38,973 nucleotides of DNA. Source: Acidobacteriaceae bacterium. GTDB taxonomy: Bacteria; Acidobacteriota; Terriglobia; Terriglobales; Acidobacteriaceae. The notes below the pieces were generated by a model that saw nothing but the letters and a program-made list of their open reading frames with translations, had not been told where the DNA came from and made no database searches. The DNA lies in assembly GCA_030040655.1 (NCBI GenBank), contig JASHTH010000076.1, positions 1-38,973 of the forward strand, written 5' to 3'. Each line of letters begins with the position of its first letter. The stretch's first letter is position 1. A program made the position numbers and the translations under genes. Positions 18,041 through 25,962 of the stretch are shown in pieces.

Positions 18041-20257
18041 CTAGCAGCTTGTCTGTGGCGCCGGAATCGCAAAAGTTGGCGTCGCGGCCATGGTCGAGGC
18101 CGTACCAGCGGCAGATAAGTCGACCGCCGCGCCGGAGCTGACCGTGAGCTGAAGCAACTGAGGTAACTGCAAACCGGAGATTGGCAGCGAGCTGATCGAA
18201 GTCATGGTGGCGTCCCAAAGCAGCACCGGTTCCACGTCGCTGACGCCCGCAACGAGAAGCGCCTGAACCATCAACCCGGTCGGATCCACGGTTTTCGAGA
18301 GCGGCCAGCCCGTCCCGGCAGGGCCTCCGCACAGCGGAGAAAGATAACTGCGCACGGCGGTGCGGACGGCCTGCGTCACCGTAGCGATGTCCTGTCCCGC
18401 AGTCACGTCGATGCCGATGGAGACGTTGAGGCCAACATAATCCGGACCGCGAACGTAGACCTCCGTGGTCACCAGGCGGCGCGGTTCGAGATAGTTGCAC
18501 ACCGCGTCGAGAAACATCAGGTCCGGCTCCGGCGCTCCCGGGCCGCTCGGGATCACCATCACCGTGACCGTTCCCGGCGAGGTAACATCCGGCTCATCGG
18601 GATTGAACAAGGGCAGGATCTCCACGCGCCCCAGATCCACGCCCGGAGTCTGGTTGACGATGTTGGAGAAGTCTGCGCTCGATACGGCGCGCCCAAGGTT
18701 CTGGAGGTAATCTGGGATATTCTGTTCGGCGTCGCTGAGCGTTTCGCCGTCGTCTCCACCCCACGTGGGCAGAGGATTGACCACGGTAAATCCCGCCGGA
18801 AGTTGCGGGCTGCTCTGGATTGCGCCGATGCCGACGTTGCCATCCGAGCCCCCGCCGTAGGAATAACTGGCCACAATCGTTGCCCCCGCGGCGGGACGGG
18901 CTCCGTGCAGGCCGTCGCCGAACTGAATTTCGCCCGACTCGGCGTCCACTGTGTAAACCTGCGGGCTGGGATATTGAGAGGCTGGAGTGGTTGCTCCCGG
19001 CGGCAAGGATGGATCCCTGACCGGAACTTCGGGAGGAGCAGCAAGCAGATCGTCAATCTGTGTCCAGAGCACGCCGTTGACCGCCAGCTGAACAGTCGAG
19101 GCGATGACCGGCGTGTTGGCCAACTGCACGCTTTGGTCCGGTTCGCCGGTTCCGGGGCTGAGGGGCTCGGCGAGAACCTGTATCTGCTGCGTCACGCGAG
19201 TCGCATTAATGTCCAGCCAGCTGAAGTTCGCTGTCACCGTGGAAGGCACGCTGCCGTCCGCATTCGGAGTAAGACGGATTCGAATCCACGCAAGCAACCG
19301 GCTGGTTACAGTGGTGTCGCTCAGCGCCGGAGGGTAGTCTCCGGTTCCGTCATCGAGAGGTTGAAGTTCGGTCCAGAGGCCGACGTTGCTCGTCGGAACG
19401 GTGAGTTGAACCAGCGTCAGGTCCTGCAAAGGATTGTTGTCTTCACTGCTTTCGAGCGTCTGGTAGACCGGCGAGGAGCCCGACAAGGTGCCGGTGCTGA
19501 TGGCGTATTGCAGCGCCGGCTGTCCCTGCGCGGACGCCGTTGCACCCGGGTAAAGGATGCGGGAAGCGTCTTCGATCTGCGGCATGATGCCCAGCATGAT
19601 CGTTTGTCCGCTGATTTCGTCCAGCACCTGGGAAAGCTGAGCGGATTCTCCGGTGCGCGCGAGCAGCGCCAGCCATAAGCAGCCATCCACCGTATCGGTT
19701 CCGTTGGTCAGGCTGACCGAGGAGATCGACGCCGCGCTCGCCGGCGGATTGAAGGGCACGGTCTCGTAGAACGCCAGTTGCGACGGCACGGTGGTGAAAG
19801 TGCTGTAGAGCAAGCCATAGGTTTGCTGCGCGCTCTGCTGGTCCGCCGCGGAAAGCGGCTGACGATAGTAGACCTGCATTTCAATGGGAAGAATGTCGAG
19901 GCCGTTTTGCGTGACGAAACCCACCTGTCCGGCCGTCACGGGCAGATTCGACGGCAATGTAACCGTCTGCAACGGCCCGCGCTCGTTGGAGATCGTCACC
20001 ACGCCCTGCGCGGCGCTGGCCGGAGTCAGTGTCTGGCCCAGCAGAGTAAGAAACTTCAGCCGGTTTCTCTCTGGAATCAGGTTGGCCCGGTACAACAGGT
20101 TCTCGGTCATGAACGAGAACAGCTGCAGAAGAGTCATCCCCGGATCGCTGTCGTTGTAATTCGTCCACTCGGGATTGTGCACAGGGATCCGCGCCGTCGC
20201 CTCCTGCAGGATCTCGCTGTACGTGCTGTCGTCGAGTTGTGGAATGATCAGGGGCAT
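18041..20257 (-). CDS. Baseplate J/gp47 (gp6-like, Afp11) family protein
   Basis: MPLIIPQLDDSTYSEILQEATARIPVHNPEWTNYNDSDPGMTLLQLFSFMTENLLYRANLIPERNRLKFLTLLG is a typical gp6/BaseplateJ N-terminus; follows gp25. Confidence 0.88.
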   Translation of the reverse strand: MPLIIPQLDDSTYSEILQEATARIPVHNPEWTNYNDSDPGMTLLQLFSFMTENLLYRANLIPERNRLKFLTLLGQTLTPASAAQGVVTISNERGPLQTVTLPSNLPVTAGQVGFVTQNGLDILPIEMQVYYRQPLSAADQQSAQQTYGLLYSTFTTVPSQLAFYETVPFNPPASAASISSVSLTNGTDTVDGCLWLALLARTGESAQLSQVLDEISGQTIMLGIMPQIEDASRILYPGATASAQGQPALQYAISTGTLSGSSPVYQTLESSEDNNPLQDLTLVQLTVPTSNVGLWTELQPLDDGTGDYPPALSDTTVTSRLLAWIRIRLTPNADGSVPSTVTANFSWLDINATRVTQQIQVLAEPLSPGTGEPDQSVQLANTPVIASTVQLAVNGVLWTQIDDLLAAPPEVPVRDPSLPPGATTPASQYPSPQVYTVDAESGEIQFGDGLHGARPAAGATIVASYSYGGGSDGNVGIGAIQSSPQLPAGFTVVNPLPTWGGDDGETLSDAEQNIPDYLQNLGRAVSSADFSNIVNQTPGVDLGRVEILPLFNPDEPDVTSPGTVTVMVIPSGPGAPEPDLMFLDAVCNYLEPRRLVTTEVYVRGPDYVGLNVSIGIDVTAGQDIATVTQAVRTAVRSYLSPLCGGPAGTGWPLSKTVDPTGLMVQALLVAGVSDVEPVLLWDATMTSISSLPISGLQLPQLLQLTVSSGAAVDLSAAGTASTMAATPTFAIPAPQTSC

Positions 20258-20264
20258 GGATGAG

Positions 20265-20657
20265 TTATCCGGACAGTTGCACGGTCAGGTTCAGTTGCTC
20301 CACGGTTTGGCTTGCCACCAGCTGGTACTGGATGGAGGCGACGGCTGCGCGGGGGTCGCTGCTGTCGGCGACCACGGTCACCGACTGAACCGTGATGCGG
20401 GGCTCCCACAGCTTCAGCGCATTTCCAATCTCTTCCTGGATCGACTGCCGCGTCGCCACCGTATTCGGCTCGAACAGGTAGCTGCGCAGCTTGCCGCCGA
20501 AAGCAGGCAGCATCACCCGTTCATTGGGCTGGGTGGAAAGAATCACGGTAATCGCCTCGCGGATGTTGTCCGGACCGCTCGACCACGCAAAGCGTCCGTT
20601 CGCTCCCAGCCGCGGCGGGAAGCTGATCCCTTGTCCAAATAAACTTCCGGAGTCCAT
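20265..20657 (-). CDS. GPW/gp25 (Afp9) baseplate wedge protein
   Basis: Correct start is MDSGSLFGQGISFPP at 20657 (130 aa; the ORF-track start at 21077 reads into the upstream gene). Motif DNIREAITVILSTQPNERVMLPAFGGKLRSYLFEPN. Confidence 0.92.
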   Translation of the reverse strand: MDSGSLFGQGISFPPRLGANGRFAWSSGPDNIREAITVILSTQPNERVMLPAFGGKLRSYLFEPNTVATRQSIQEEIGNALKLWEPRITVQSVTVVADSSDPRAAVASIQYQLVASQTVEQLNLTVQLSG

Positions 20658-22426
20658 CAGTCCCCTCCCTTGGCGCTGAATGAGGGCAGCGGGAAACAGA
20701 TCTTCAAAAACGGCAGCCAGAAAAAAACGATGTTCAACAGAATCACGAAAATCATGAGCACGATCATGGCGCAGATGGTGATGATGGGAATCGAGAACGA
20801 GCAGATCATCCCCAGATTGAATCCGCCGGGCGCGCCCACATTGCCGTTCATCAAATCCTTGAGCCCGGTGACACGCTGCATCTGCTGGTTGAGCTGATCG
20901 GAGATCATGAAGGCCACGCCCTTGTCGTACTTGCGCAGCGCCGCAGCCGTGGTGTCGACCGGCAACGCAACCTGAATCCTGCGCGCCGGCGCGTCGGGAT
21001 CGAAATAGGAAGCCAGTTGAAACACCTGGCTGGGCGGGCTGATGATTGGGATCGCCGGCAGCGTCAACACCGCGCATTGCGGCCGATCGTAAACACAGCG
21101 CACCATGTACCAGTCGTCGCCCTGCGGGTTCTGCGGGTTGTTCGAAGGCGGCGGCACGGCCGAAGCGGGTGCGGGGCCGGCTTGGTTGAGAGCATTCACG
21201 ATCAGGGTTTCGATCTGCCGCTGCGAAAGCGGATCCTGCTCCGACGCGCGCCCGATCAGGCTCGTCAGCCCCGCATCGGTGAGAAGCGGCCCGGGATAGC
21301 CGGCAGGGAGACTGGGAAGCAGTTGAGACTGAGACGAGGAGCTTGAGAGAGAAGAACTGGAAGGCAGAATCTCGCTGTTCAGGGCGTTCTCCGCGGCTTT
21401 AGCCAGCACCATGGCATCAGCCAGCGTATGCGTGTTCGCATCTTGCAGCTCGCCCATGGAAGCGCCGGCGAGCGCGTTGTAGAGCGCGAGTTGCGCGCCG
21501 GTGAGCGAAGAGGATGGCGACGTACCCTGGACGACCGCCCATACTCCGGAAAGATTCGCGGCCAGAAAGTTGGCGAAGTCGATGAGGATGAACGCCGAGC
21601 TCTGCGCGGCGGCGATGCAGTCGGCGGTGGCATTTGCCCCCTGCCCCGCGGCAATGTCCGTCACGCCCGCGGCCCATGAGACGAGGTCGCCCCACGGATC
21701 CAGCACCTGTCCCTGAAAGTCGATCTGCCGCGGGTCGGGGTTGGAGGGAGTCACTTGCCCGCCAGCTTGATTCAGCACCACTCCGCCAACATAGGTCTGC
21801 TTGCGTCCCGAGGGGATGAGCCCGGCAAAGATTCTTCGCTGCGTGCCGTTGCTGCCGAACGTTGTAGCAAAGAGCGGCAGCTTGTCTTCTCCCGGAGCAA
21901 TGCAGTTTGCCGACGCCAGCACCCATCCGGGCGGAGTTGTCCCGGGAATCCAGGCATACTCGTCGTAAATCTGCGGATCGAACGGACTGCCGGCCTGAGA
22001 CGACGCGACCCCTGATTTGACCTGCAACCGCCGCAGCACAAACGTGGTCTTCTCTCCCTGGTTCACTTTCACAGTGTGATCGGGGAGCGACGGCAAACGG
22101 CATACCAGCGACGCGCTGACCAGATAAAAGCGCGCATGCACCGGCTGAAACAGCTTGAGCGTGGGAGGGGCCTCATCGTCATCGTATGTTGTCGCCGCGC
22201 TGGTGCTCGCCGACAGGCCTACCGCCGGGCTGCGCCAGGTCTCGGCCTGGGCCACATAATTTGCCAGGTTGGCCGGTGCGGTCGCCAGTTGAGTCTGCAG
22301 GTCGGTCATGAAAGTGTCTGTCGAAAAGCGCAGCAGCGCCGGCGCGCGGAACGCCGTCCTGTCCGTGCCCGCCGTGAGCGGCGGCCAAAGCGGCGATGGA
22401 GCCAGCCATTGAATCTGCGTCGACAT
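20657..22426 (-). CDS. eCIS-associated protein of unknown function with a C-terminal hydrophobic (transmembrane-like) segment
   Basis: 589 aa between the gpV spike and gp25; contains a Ser-rich linker (LPSSSSLSSSSSQSQLLPSLPAG) and ends with SIPIITICAMIVLMIFVILLNIVFFWLPFLKICFPLPSFSAKGGD. Confidence 0.75.
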   Translation of the reverse strand: MSTQIQWLAPSPLWPPLTAGTDRTAFRAPALLRFSTDTFMTDLQTQLATAPANLANYVAQAETWRSPAVGLSASTSAATTYDDDEAPPTLKLFQPVHARFYLVSASLVCRLPSLPDHTVKVNQGEKTTFVLRRLQVKSGVASSQAGSPFDPQIYDEYAWIPGTTPPGWVLASANCIAPGEDKLPLFATTFGSNGTQRRIFAGLIPSGRKQTYVGGVVLNQAGGQVTPSNPDPRQIDFQGQVLDPWGDLVSWAAGVTDIAAGQGANATADCIAAAQSSAFILIDFANFLAANLSGVWAVVQGTSPSSSLTGAQLALYNALAGASMGELQDANTHTLADAMVLAKAAENALNSEILPSSSSLSSSSSQSQLLPSLPAGYPGPLLTDAGLTSLIGRASEQDPLSQRQIETLIVNALNQAGPAPASAVPPPSNNPQNPQGDDWYMVRCVYDRPQCAVLTLPAIPIISPPSQVFQLASYFDPDAPARRIQVALPVDTTAAALRKYDKGVAFMISDQLNQQMQRVTGLKDLMNGNVGAPGGFNLGMICSFSIPIITICAMIVLMIFVILLNIVFFWLPFLKICFPLPSFSAKGGD

Positions 22427-22432
22427 ATCGCT

Positions 22433-23152
22433 CTACCAGATATTTCCCGCGCCCGGCGTGTAACTGGCGCTGATGACGCTGCTCGTAAGAACGGTTTCGG
22501 CCTGGTGGACTCCGCTGACGGTGTGCATTCCGGCATTCACCGACATGGTGCTCGCCGTCACATTGGCCGTGCTGGCGTTGACCGTGAACGCGGCGGAGGT
22601 GGTGATGGTGATTCCCGAAGCCTGCATCTGAATGGAATTGCCGTTGCTGTCCTGCAGGGTGATGGAAGCCGGGCCATCGGCTAGAGTCAGGGATTGTCCG
22701 CCGGGCGTCTGCAGAGTCATCTTTTCCTGGCCGTCGGTATCGTCCAGCGTGATTTGCACCCCATTGCGCGAGCGGATGGTCTTGATGTAGTTTTTGCCCG
22801 CGCTGTCCATCGACTGCGGCGGCGTGTCCTGACCGTTCCAGAATCCTCCCACCACGCATGGCAGCCGCGGATCGCCGCCCATGAAAATGACCAGCACTTC
22901 GTCGTTCACATCGGGAATGAACCAGGTGCCCCGGTTGTTGCCGCCCATCATCGTGGCCAGCCGGGCCCACGCCTCATACGAAGCGCCCTGTCCATCCGGC
23001 GACCACGGCAGCAGCACTTTCACCCGGCCCTGTCCGTCGGGATCCTTGATGTTGCTGACCAGCGCCGGATACGCGCCGTAGAAATGCCCGCCGTACCCGC
23101 GCGGGACGCGCGCCGCTTCCACCTGGTCGATATAGTCTTCAGCCAGCATCAT
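22433..23152 (-). CDS. Phage baseplate assembly protein V/gp5-like spike (C-terminal half of split Afp8/VgrG)
   Basis: YPALVSNIKDPDGQGRVKVLLPWSPDG...WARLATMMGGNNRGTWFIPDVNDEVLVIFMGGDPRLPCVVGGFWNGQDTPP (OB fold) followed by beta-helix-like sequence. Confidence 0.92.
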   Translation of the reverse strand: MMLAEDYIDQVEAARVPRGYGGHFYGAYPALVSNIKDPDGQGRVKVLLPWSPDGQGASYEAWARLATMMGGNNRGTWFIPDVNDEVLVIFMGGDPRLPCVVGGFWNGQDTPPQSMDSAGKNYIKTIRSRNGVQITLDDTDGQEKMTLQTPGGQSLTLADGPASITLQDSNGNSIQMQASGITITTSAAFTVNASTANVTASTMSVNAGMHTVSGVHQAETVLTSSVISASYTPGAGNIW

Positions 23153-24234
23153 GAGGTTGCGATCCCCGTCCGTTCCACGGCAAATTCAGTGCGGTAGCCG
23201 TTGGTTCCATCGAATAAGTGGCGCACCTTGGTCACGTAATAGTTCCCGTCAAACATGGTTCCGGTGGCTTGGATCAGCAGCTTGGTTCCGACGCGGAGGC
23301 GCGCGTCGCCTTCGGCCACTCCGGTCCCGGTTACGAAGCGTCTTGCCGCGCGGCGATATTCGCTCTCTGCCAGTGCCTGTGCCTCCTGCGCGGTAAAGGG
23401 AAGGTCGTGCACGATCTGCTGATCGTGGCTGCCGATCGCCGCCGCCATCACCGTGGCTCCGGCCTGGTCTCCATTCAGTTCCCCGGCAAGCACCGAAGAC
23501 GTGGCCCGGTAACTCAAGCCCTGCTTTGCCTGCACATCCCACCCGCTCACCACAAACCCGCTGGCCTGCGCGGCGATGTCCGCAAGCACCGAGAACTCGT
23601 AAAGGCCCTGGCCGAAGGTAAGGGTCACATCGTCGGTCTCGCGCAGCTTTCTGGACTGCACATTGAGCGTGCTGCCATCGATCCACAGCTCGGCATCGAT
23701 GGCGCGCGCGCGCTCCCGCAGGAATGCAAGATCGCTCTGGTTGATCTGTGCCAGCACGCGATAGGTCGGTCCGCTGGCGTTCACATTGCTTTGCAGCCCA
23801 TATTGAGAAGCCACGCTCTGGAACAAATCCGCATCGGTGAGATTCTCGAAGGTGCGCGTACGCCGCGTGAGGCGAAGGTCCTGAAGACGATCCTCGGCCA
23901 ATACCAGAAACTCCGGCGGCTTCGAGCGCAGATAGCGGCCCTCCATGCCCATCACCCGGCCCTGAAATACCACTCCCGAAGCCTGCCCGCCGCCCATCGT
24001 GATCTGCAGCGACTTTCCGAAATCGAAGAGCTGGCGATTGAAATAGAGGAAACCCACGGTGTTTCCCACCGGACCCCAGTTCGCGAAGGTCGCCTCGCAG
24101 CGCGAAAGCCCCGCCACGGTCTCTTCCACCAGCAACTCCTGCAGCCCGTCGCTCAAGGCAGGCTGCAGCGTTCCGCCCAGCTCGATGCTGGGCCGCGCGC
24201 CATAAATGCCTGGAGTTACGCCATTGTCCGGCAT
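23149..24234 (-). CDS. Phage late control gpD/gp27-like protein (N-terminal half of split Afp8/VgrG)
   Basis: 361 aa; RRTRTFENLTDADLFQSVASQYGLQ...VLAQINQSDLAFLRERARAIDAELWIDGSTLNVQSR; ATGA overlap with the gpV gene. Confidence 0.88.
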   Translation of the reverse strand: MPDNGVTPGIYGARPSIELGGTLQPALSDGLQELLVEETVAGLSRCEATFANWGPVGNTVGFLYFNRQLFDFGKSLQITMGGGQASGVVFQGRVMGMEGRYLRSKPPEFLVLAEDRLQDLRLTRRTRTFENLTDADLFQSVASQYGLQSNVNASGPTYRVLAQINQSDLAFLRERARAIDAELWIDGSTLNVQSRKLRETDDVTLTFGQGLYEFSVLADIAAQASGFVVSGWDVQAKQGLSYRATSSVLAGELNGDQAGATVMAAAIGSHDQQIVHDLPFTAQEAQALAESEYRRAARRFVTGTGVAEGDARLRVGTKLLIQATGTMFDGNYYVTKVRHLFDGTNGYRTEFAVERTGIATS

Positions 24235-24252
24235 GATCCTTCTTCCTCGGTC

Positions 24253-24423
24253 TCAGTGCGCAAACAGCCGCCACCTGGCGCGTGCCTCGCGATCCCGAAT
24301 ATCCGTGAGATCGAGAGGCTGAATCTGTTGCGATGGTTGCGGCGCAGCCGGCGCAGGAGCCGATGGAGCCGGCGCCCCGGGTGCTTCCAGCACGACTTCG
24401 AGTTCGTTGATGATGACCGCCAT
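24253..24423 (-). CDS. Small eCIS-locus protein (56 aa), possibly Afp6/DUF5908-like
   Basis: Hand translation: MAVIINELEVVLEAPGAPAPSAPAPAAPQPSQQIQPLDLTDIRDREARARWRLFAH*. Fills the gap between the Afp7-like and gpD genes; below the length cut-off of the ORF track. Confidence 0.7.
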   Translation of the reverse strand: MAVIINELEVVLEAPGAPAPSAPAPAAPQPSQQIQPLDLTDIRDREARARWRLFAH

Positions 24424-24508
24424 CTCACTCTCCTTTGGCCCCGCCGGCTCGCCGGCTTCTCATCGGCCTTGGCGCCGAACGCACGCAACCGCGAAACCTG
24501 GTTCGCGA

Positions 24509-25414
24509 TCAAATCCCGATGCTGAAGCTGGCGACCGCCTGCACCCCCGCGGATCCATTCGCATTTGCGGTTGTCGTGCTCACAAATCCCAGCGAAACTC
24601 CGCCGCTTGCGCCGCCTGACGTCCCCAGGGTCAGGCTCAATGGCCCGCTGGTCTGCGGCGTCACGCCCAGCTGCGCGCTGGCGCTCGCCGATGCGCTTGC
24701 CGACACATTCACCAGTGTTCCCGGCGACATCAGCCGCGGATTCTCGATGCCGTTCGCCAGCGCCAGATTCTGCCATCCCGGCGCGCCGGGCAGCGCCGAG
24801 GGACCGGAGTTTGCCACCATCTGCTGAAAGCTCTGTCCGTTTGTCGTCGGCGTGTATTGATTCACCCCTGCGAACTGCGGATCCTGCAGTGTTGCCGCAT
24901 TCTTGGGGTCATATTCGATCTCCTGCCGGGTGATGCTGATGGTCAGGCTGGATCGCAGCGCGGAGCCGTCGGAAGAGAAGAAATCCAGCGTCTCATCGAG
25001 CGAGTCCATATTGCCGGCAAAATGAAACGTGCCCCATTTGATCTGGAGTCCCGGAGGCGGAGGCGCCTGCGTCTGCGCTGCCGAACCGGAGAGAGCCTTC
25101 GGCTTCATGAAATACACGATTTCCTGCGTGATCTGCCGAACGTCGGTCGCGTTGCTTCCGTTCTGGGCGTTCGCCAATGCCACATCGAACCAGAGTTCCA
25201 TCGTGAGCTTGGTTACACCGCGCCCCACAAACTGCGTCGACGAACCCTTCGGCTGATCGCCGCCGGCCTTCTGATTCGAGTAAGTCAACTTGAGCGACTG
25301 GGGATTGAACTGTACGGGAAAGTCCTTGCCGCCGGTGGTCAGATTGACCTTGCCGTTGGGACTCCACCACACCTCCTGGAATCTCGCTGTCGCCAATGTG
25401 ACCGGTTGCGGCAT
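24509..25414 (-). CDS. CIS tube-associated protein, Afp7/Pvc7-like
   Basis: GGKDFPVQFNPQSLKLTYSNQ...TKLTMELWFDVALANAQNGSNATDVRQITQEIVYFMKP is typical of the eCIS 'PVQFNP' protein next to the tube gene. Confidence 0.85.
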   Translation of the reverse strand: MPQPVTLATARFQEVWWSPNGKVNLTTGGKDFPVQFNPQSLKLTYSNQKAGGDQPKGSSTQFVGRGVTKLTMELWFDVALANAQNGSNATDVRQITQEIVYFMKPKALSGSAAQTQAPPPPGLQIKWGTFHFAGNMDSLDETLDFFSSDGSALRSSLTISITRQEIEYDPKNAATLQDPQFAGVNQYTPTTNGQSFQQMVANSGPSALPGAPGWQNLALANGIENPRLMSPGTLVNVSASASASASAQLGVTPQTSGPLSLTLGTSGGASGGVSLGFVSTTTANANGSAGVQAVASFSIGI

Positions 25415-25462
25415 CGCTTCTCCTCGCAGTGATGACTCGGTTTTCCCGTCTCCGGCCGCTCG

Positions 25463-25960
25463 CTAGTTCTGCGGGCTTTGGAGCGATAACGACTCGTACG
25501 CGATCTGCATCTCCTCGATCGCGACCAGGCCATCCTTGGCGTTCAGCGCCGGCGCCTTCAGCTTCACGGGAAGGCATCCTGTAAGTTGAAACACCGCCAG
25601 GTCGGTTTGATCCGAAGCGCGGATGACCACGGTGGCCGATGTCCGGTAACCCGTCTGACCGGTTGTGGCCATCTTCTCGAACCAGTTCCACAGATCGAAG
25701 CTGTTCGTCATGCCCCGCTTCAACGTGAGCTGGCCATAGCTGACCGGGCCGGCCAGATGCACCGGACCCCAGTTTCTTCCTCCGGCGCGGATGGTCTTCA
25801 CTTCCATGGTCATTTCCATGCCGTCGCACTCTGAAAACGACGCCGCGCACAGTTGCGTATTGCTCGTCGTCACATCGGTGACCGCGATCAGCACGGCAAA
25901 ATTGAATGCCGTGAAAGGCCGGGCCGCGGCAGTATTCGCTTCTGCCGGAGTGTTCGCCAT
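25463..25960 (-). CDS. Phage tail tube protein (Afp1/Afp5 family), tube 2
   Basis: 165 aa; FTAFNFAVLIAV...FSECDGMEMTMEVKTIRAGGRNWGPVHLAGPVSYGQLTLKRGMTNSFDLWNWFEKM...IEEMQIAYESLSL. Confidence 0.92.
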   Translation of the reverse strand: MANTPAEANTAAARPFTAFNFAVLIAVTDVTTSNTQLCAASFSECDGMEMTMEVKTIRAGGRNWGPVHLAGPVSYGQLTLKRGMTNSFDLWNWFEKMATTGQTGYRTSATVVIRASDQTDLAVFQLTGCLPVKLKAPALNAKDGLVAIEEMQIAYESLSLQSPQN

Positions 25961-25962
25961 GG

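Noticed and set aside
23218-24525. 435-aa plus-strand ORF and overlapping 341-aa minus ORF (23249..24274)
   Set aside because: Shadow frames of the gpD-like gene.
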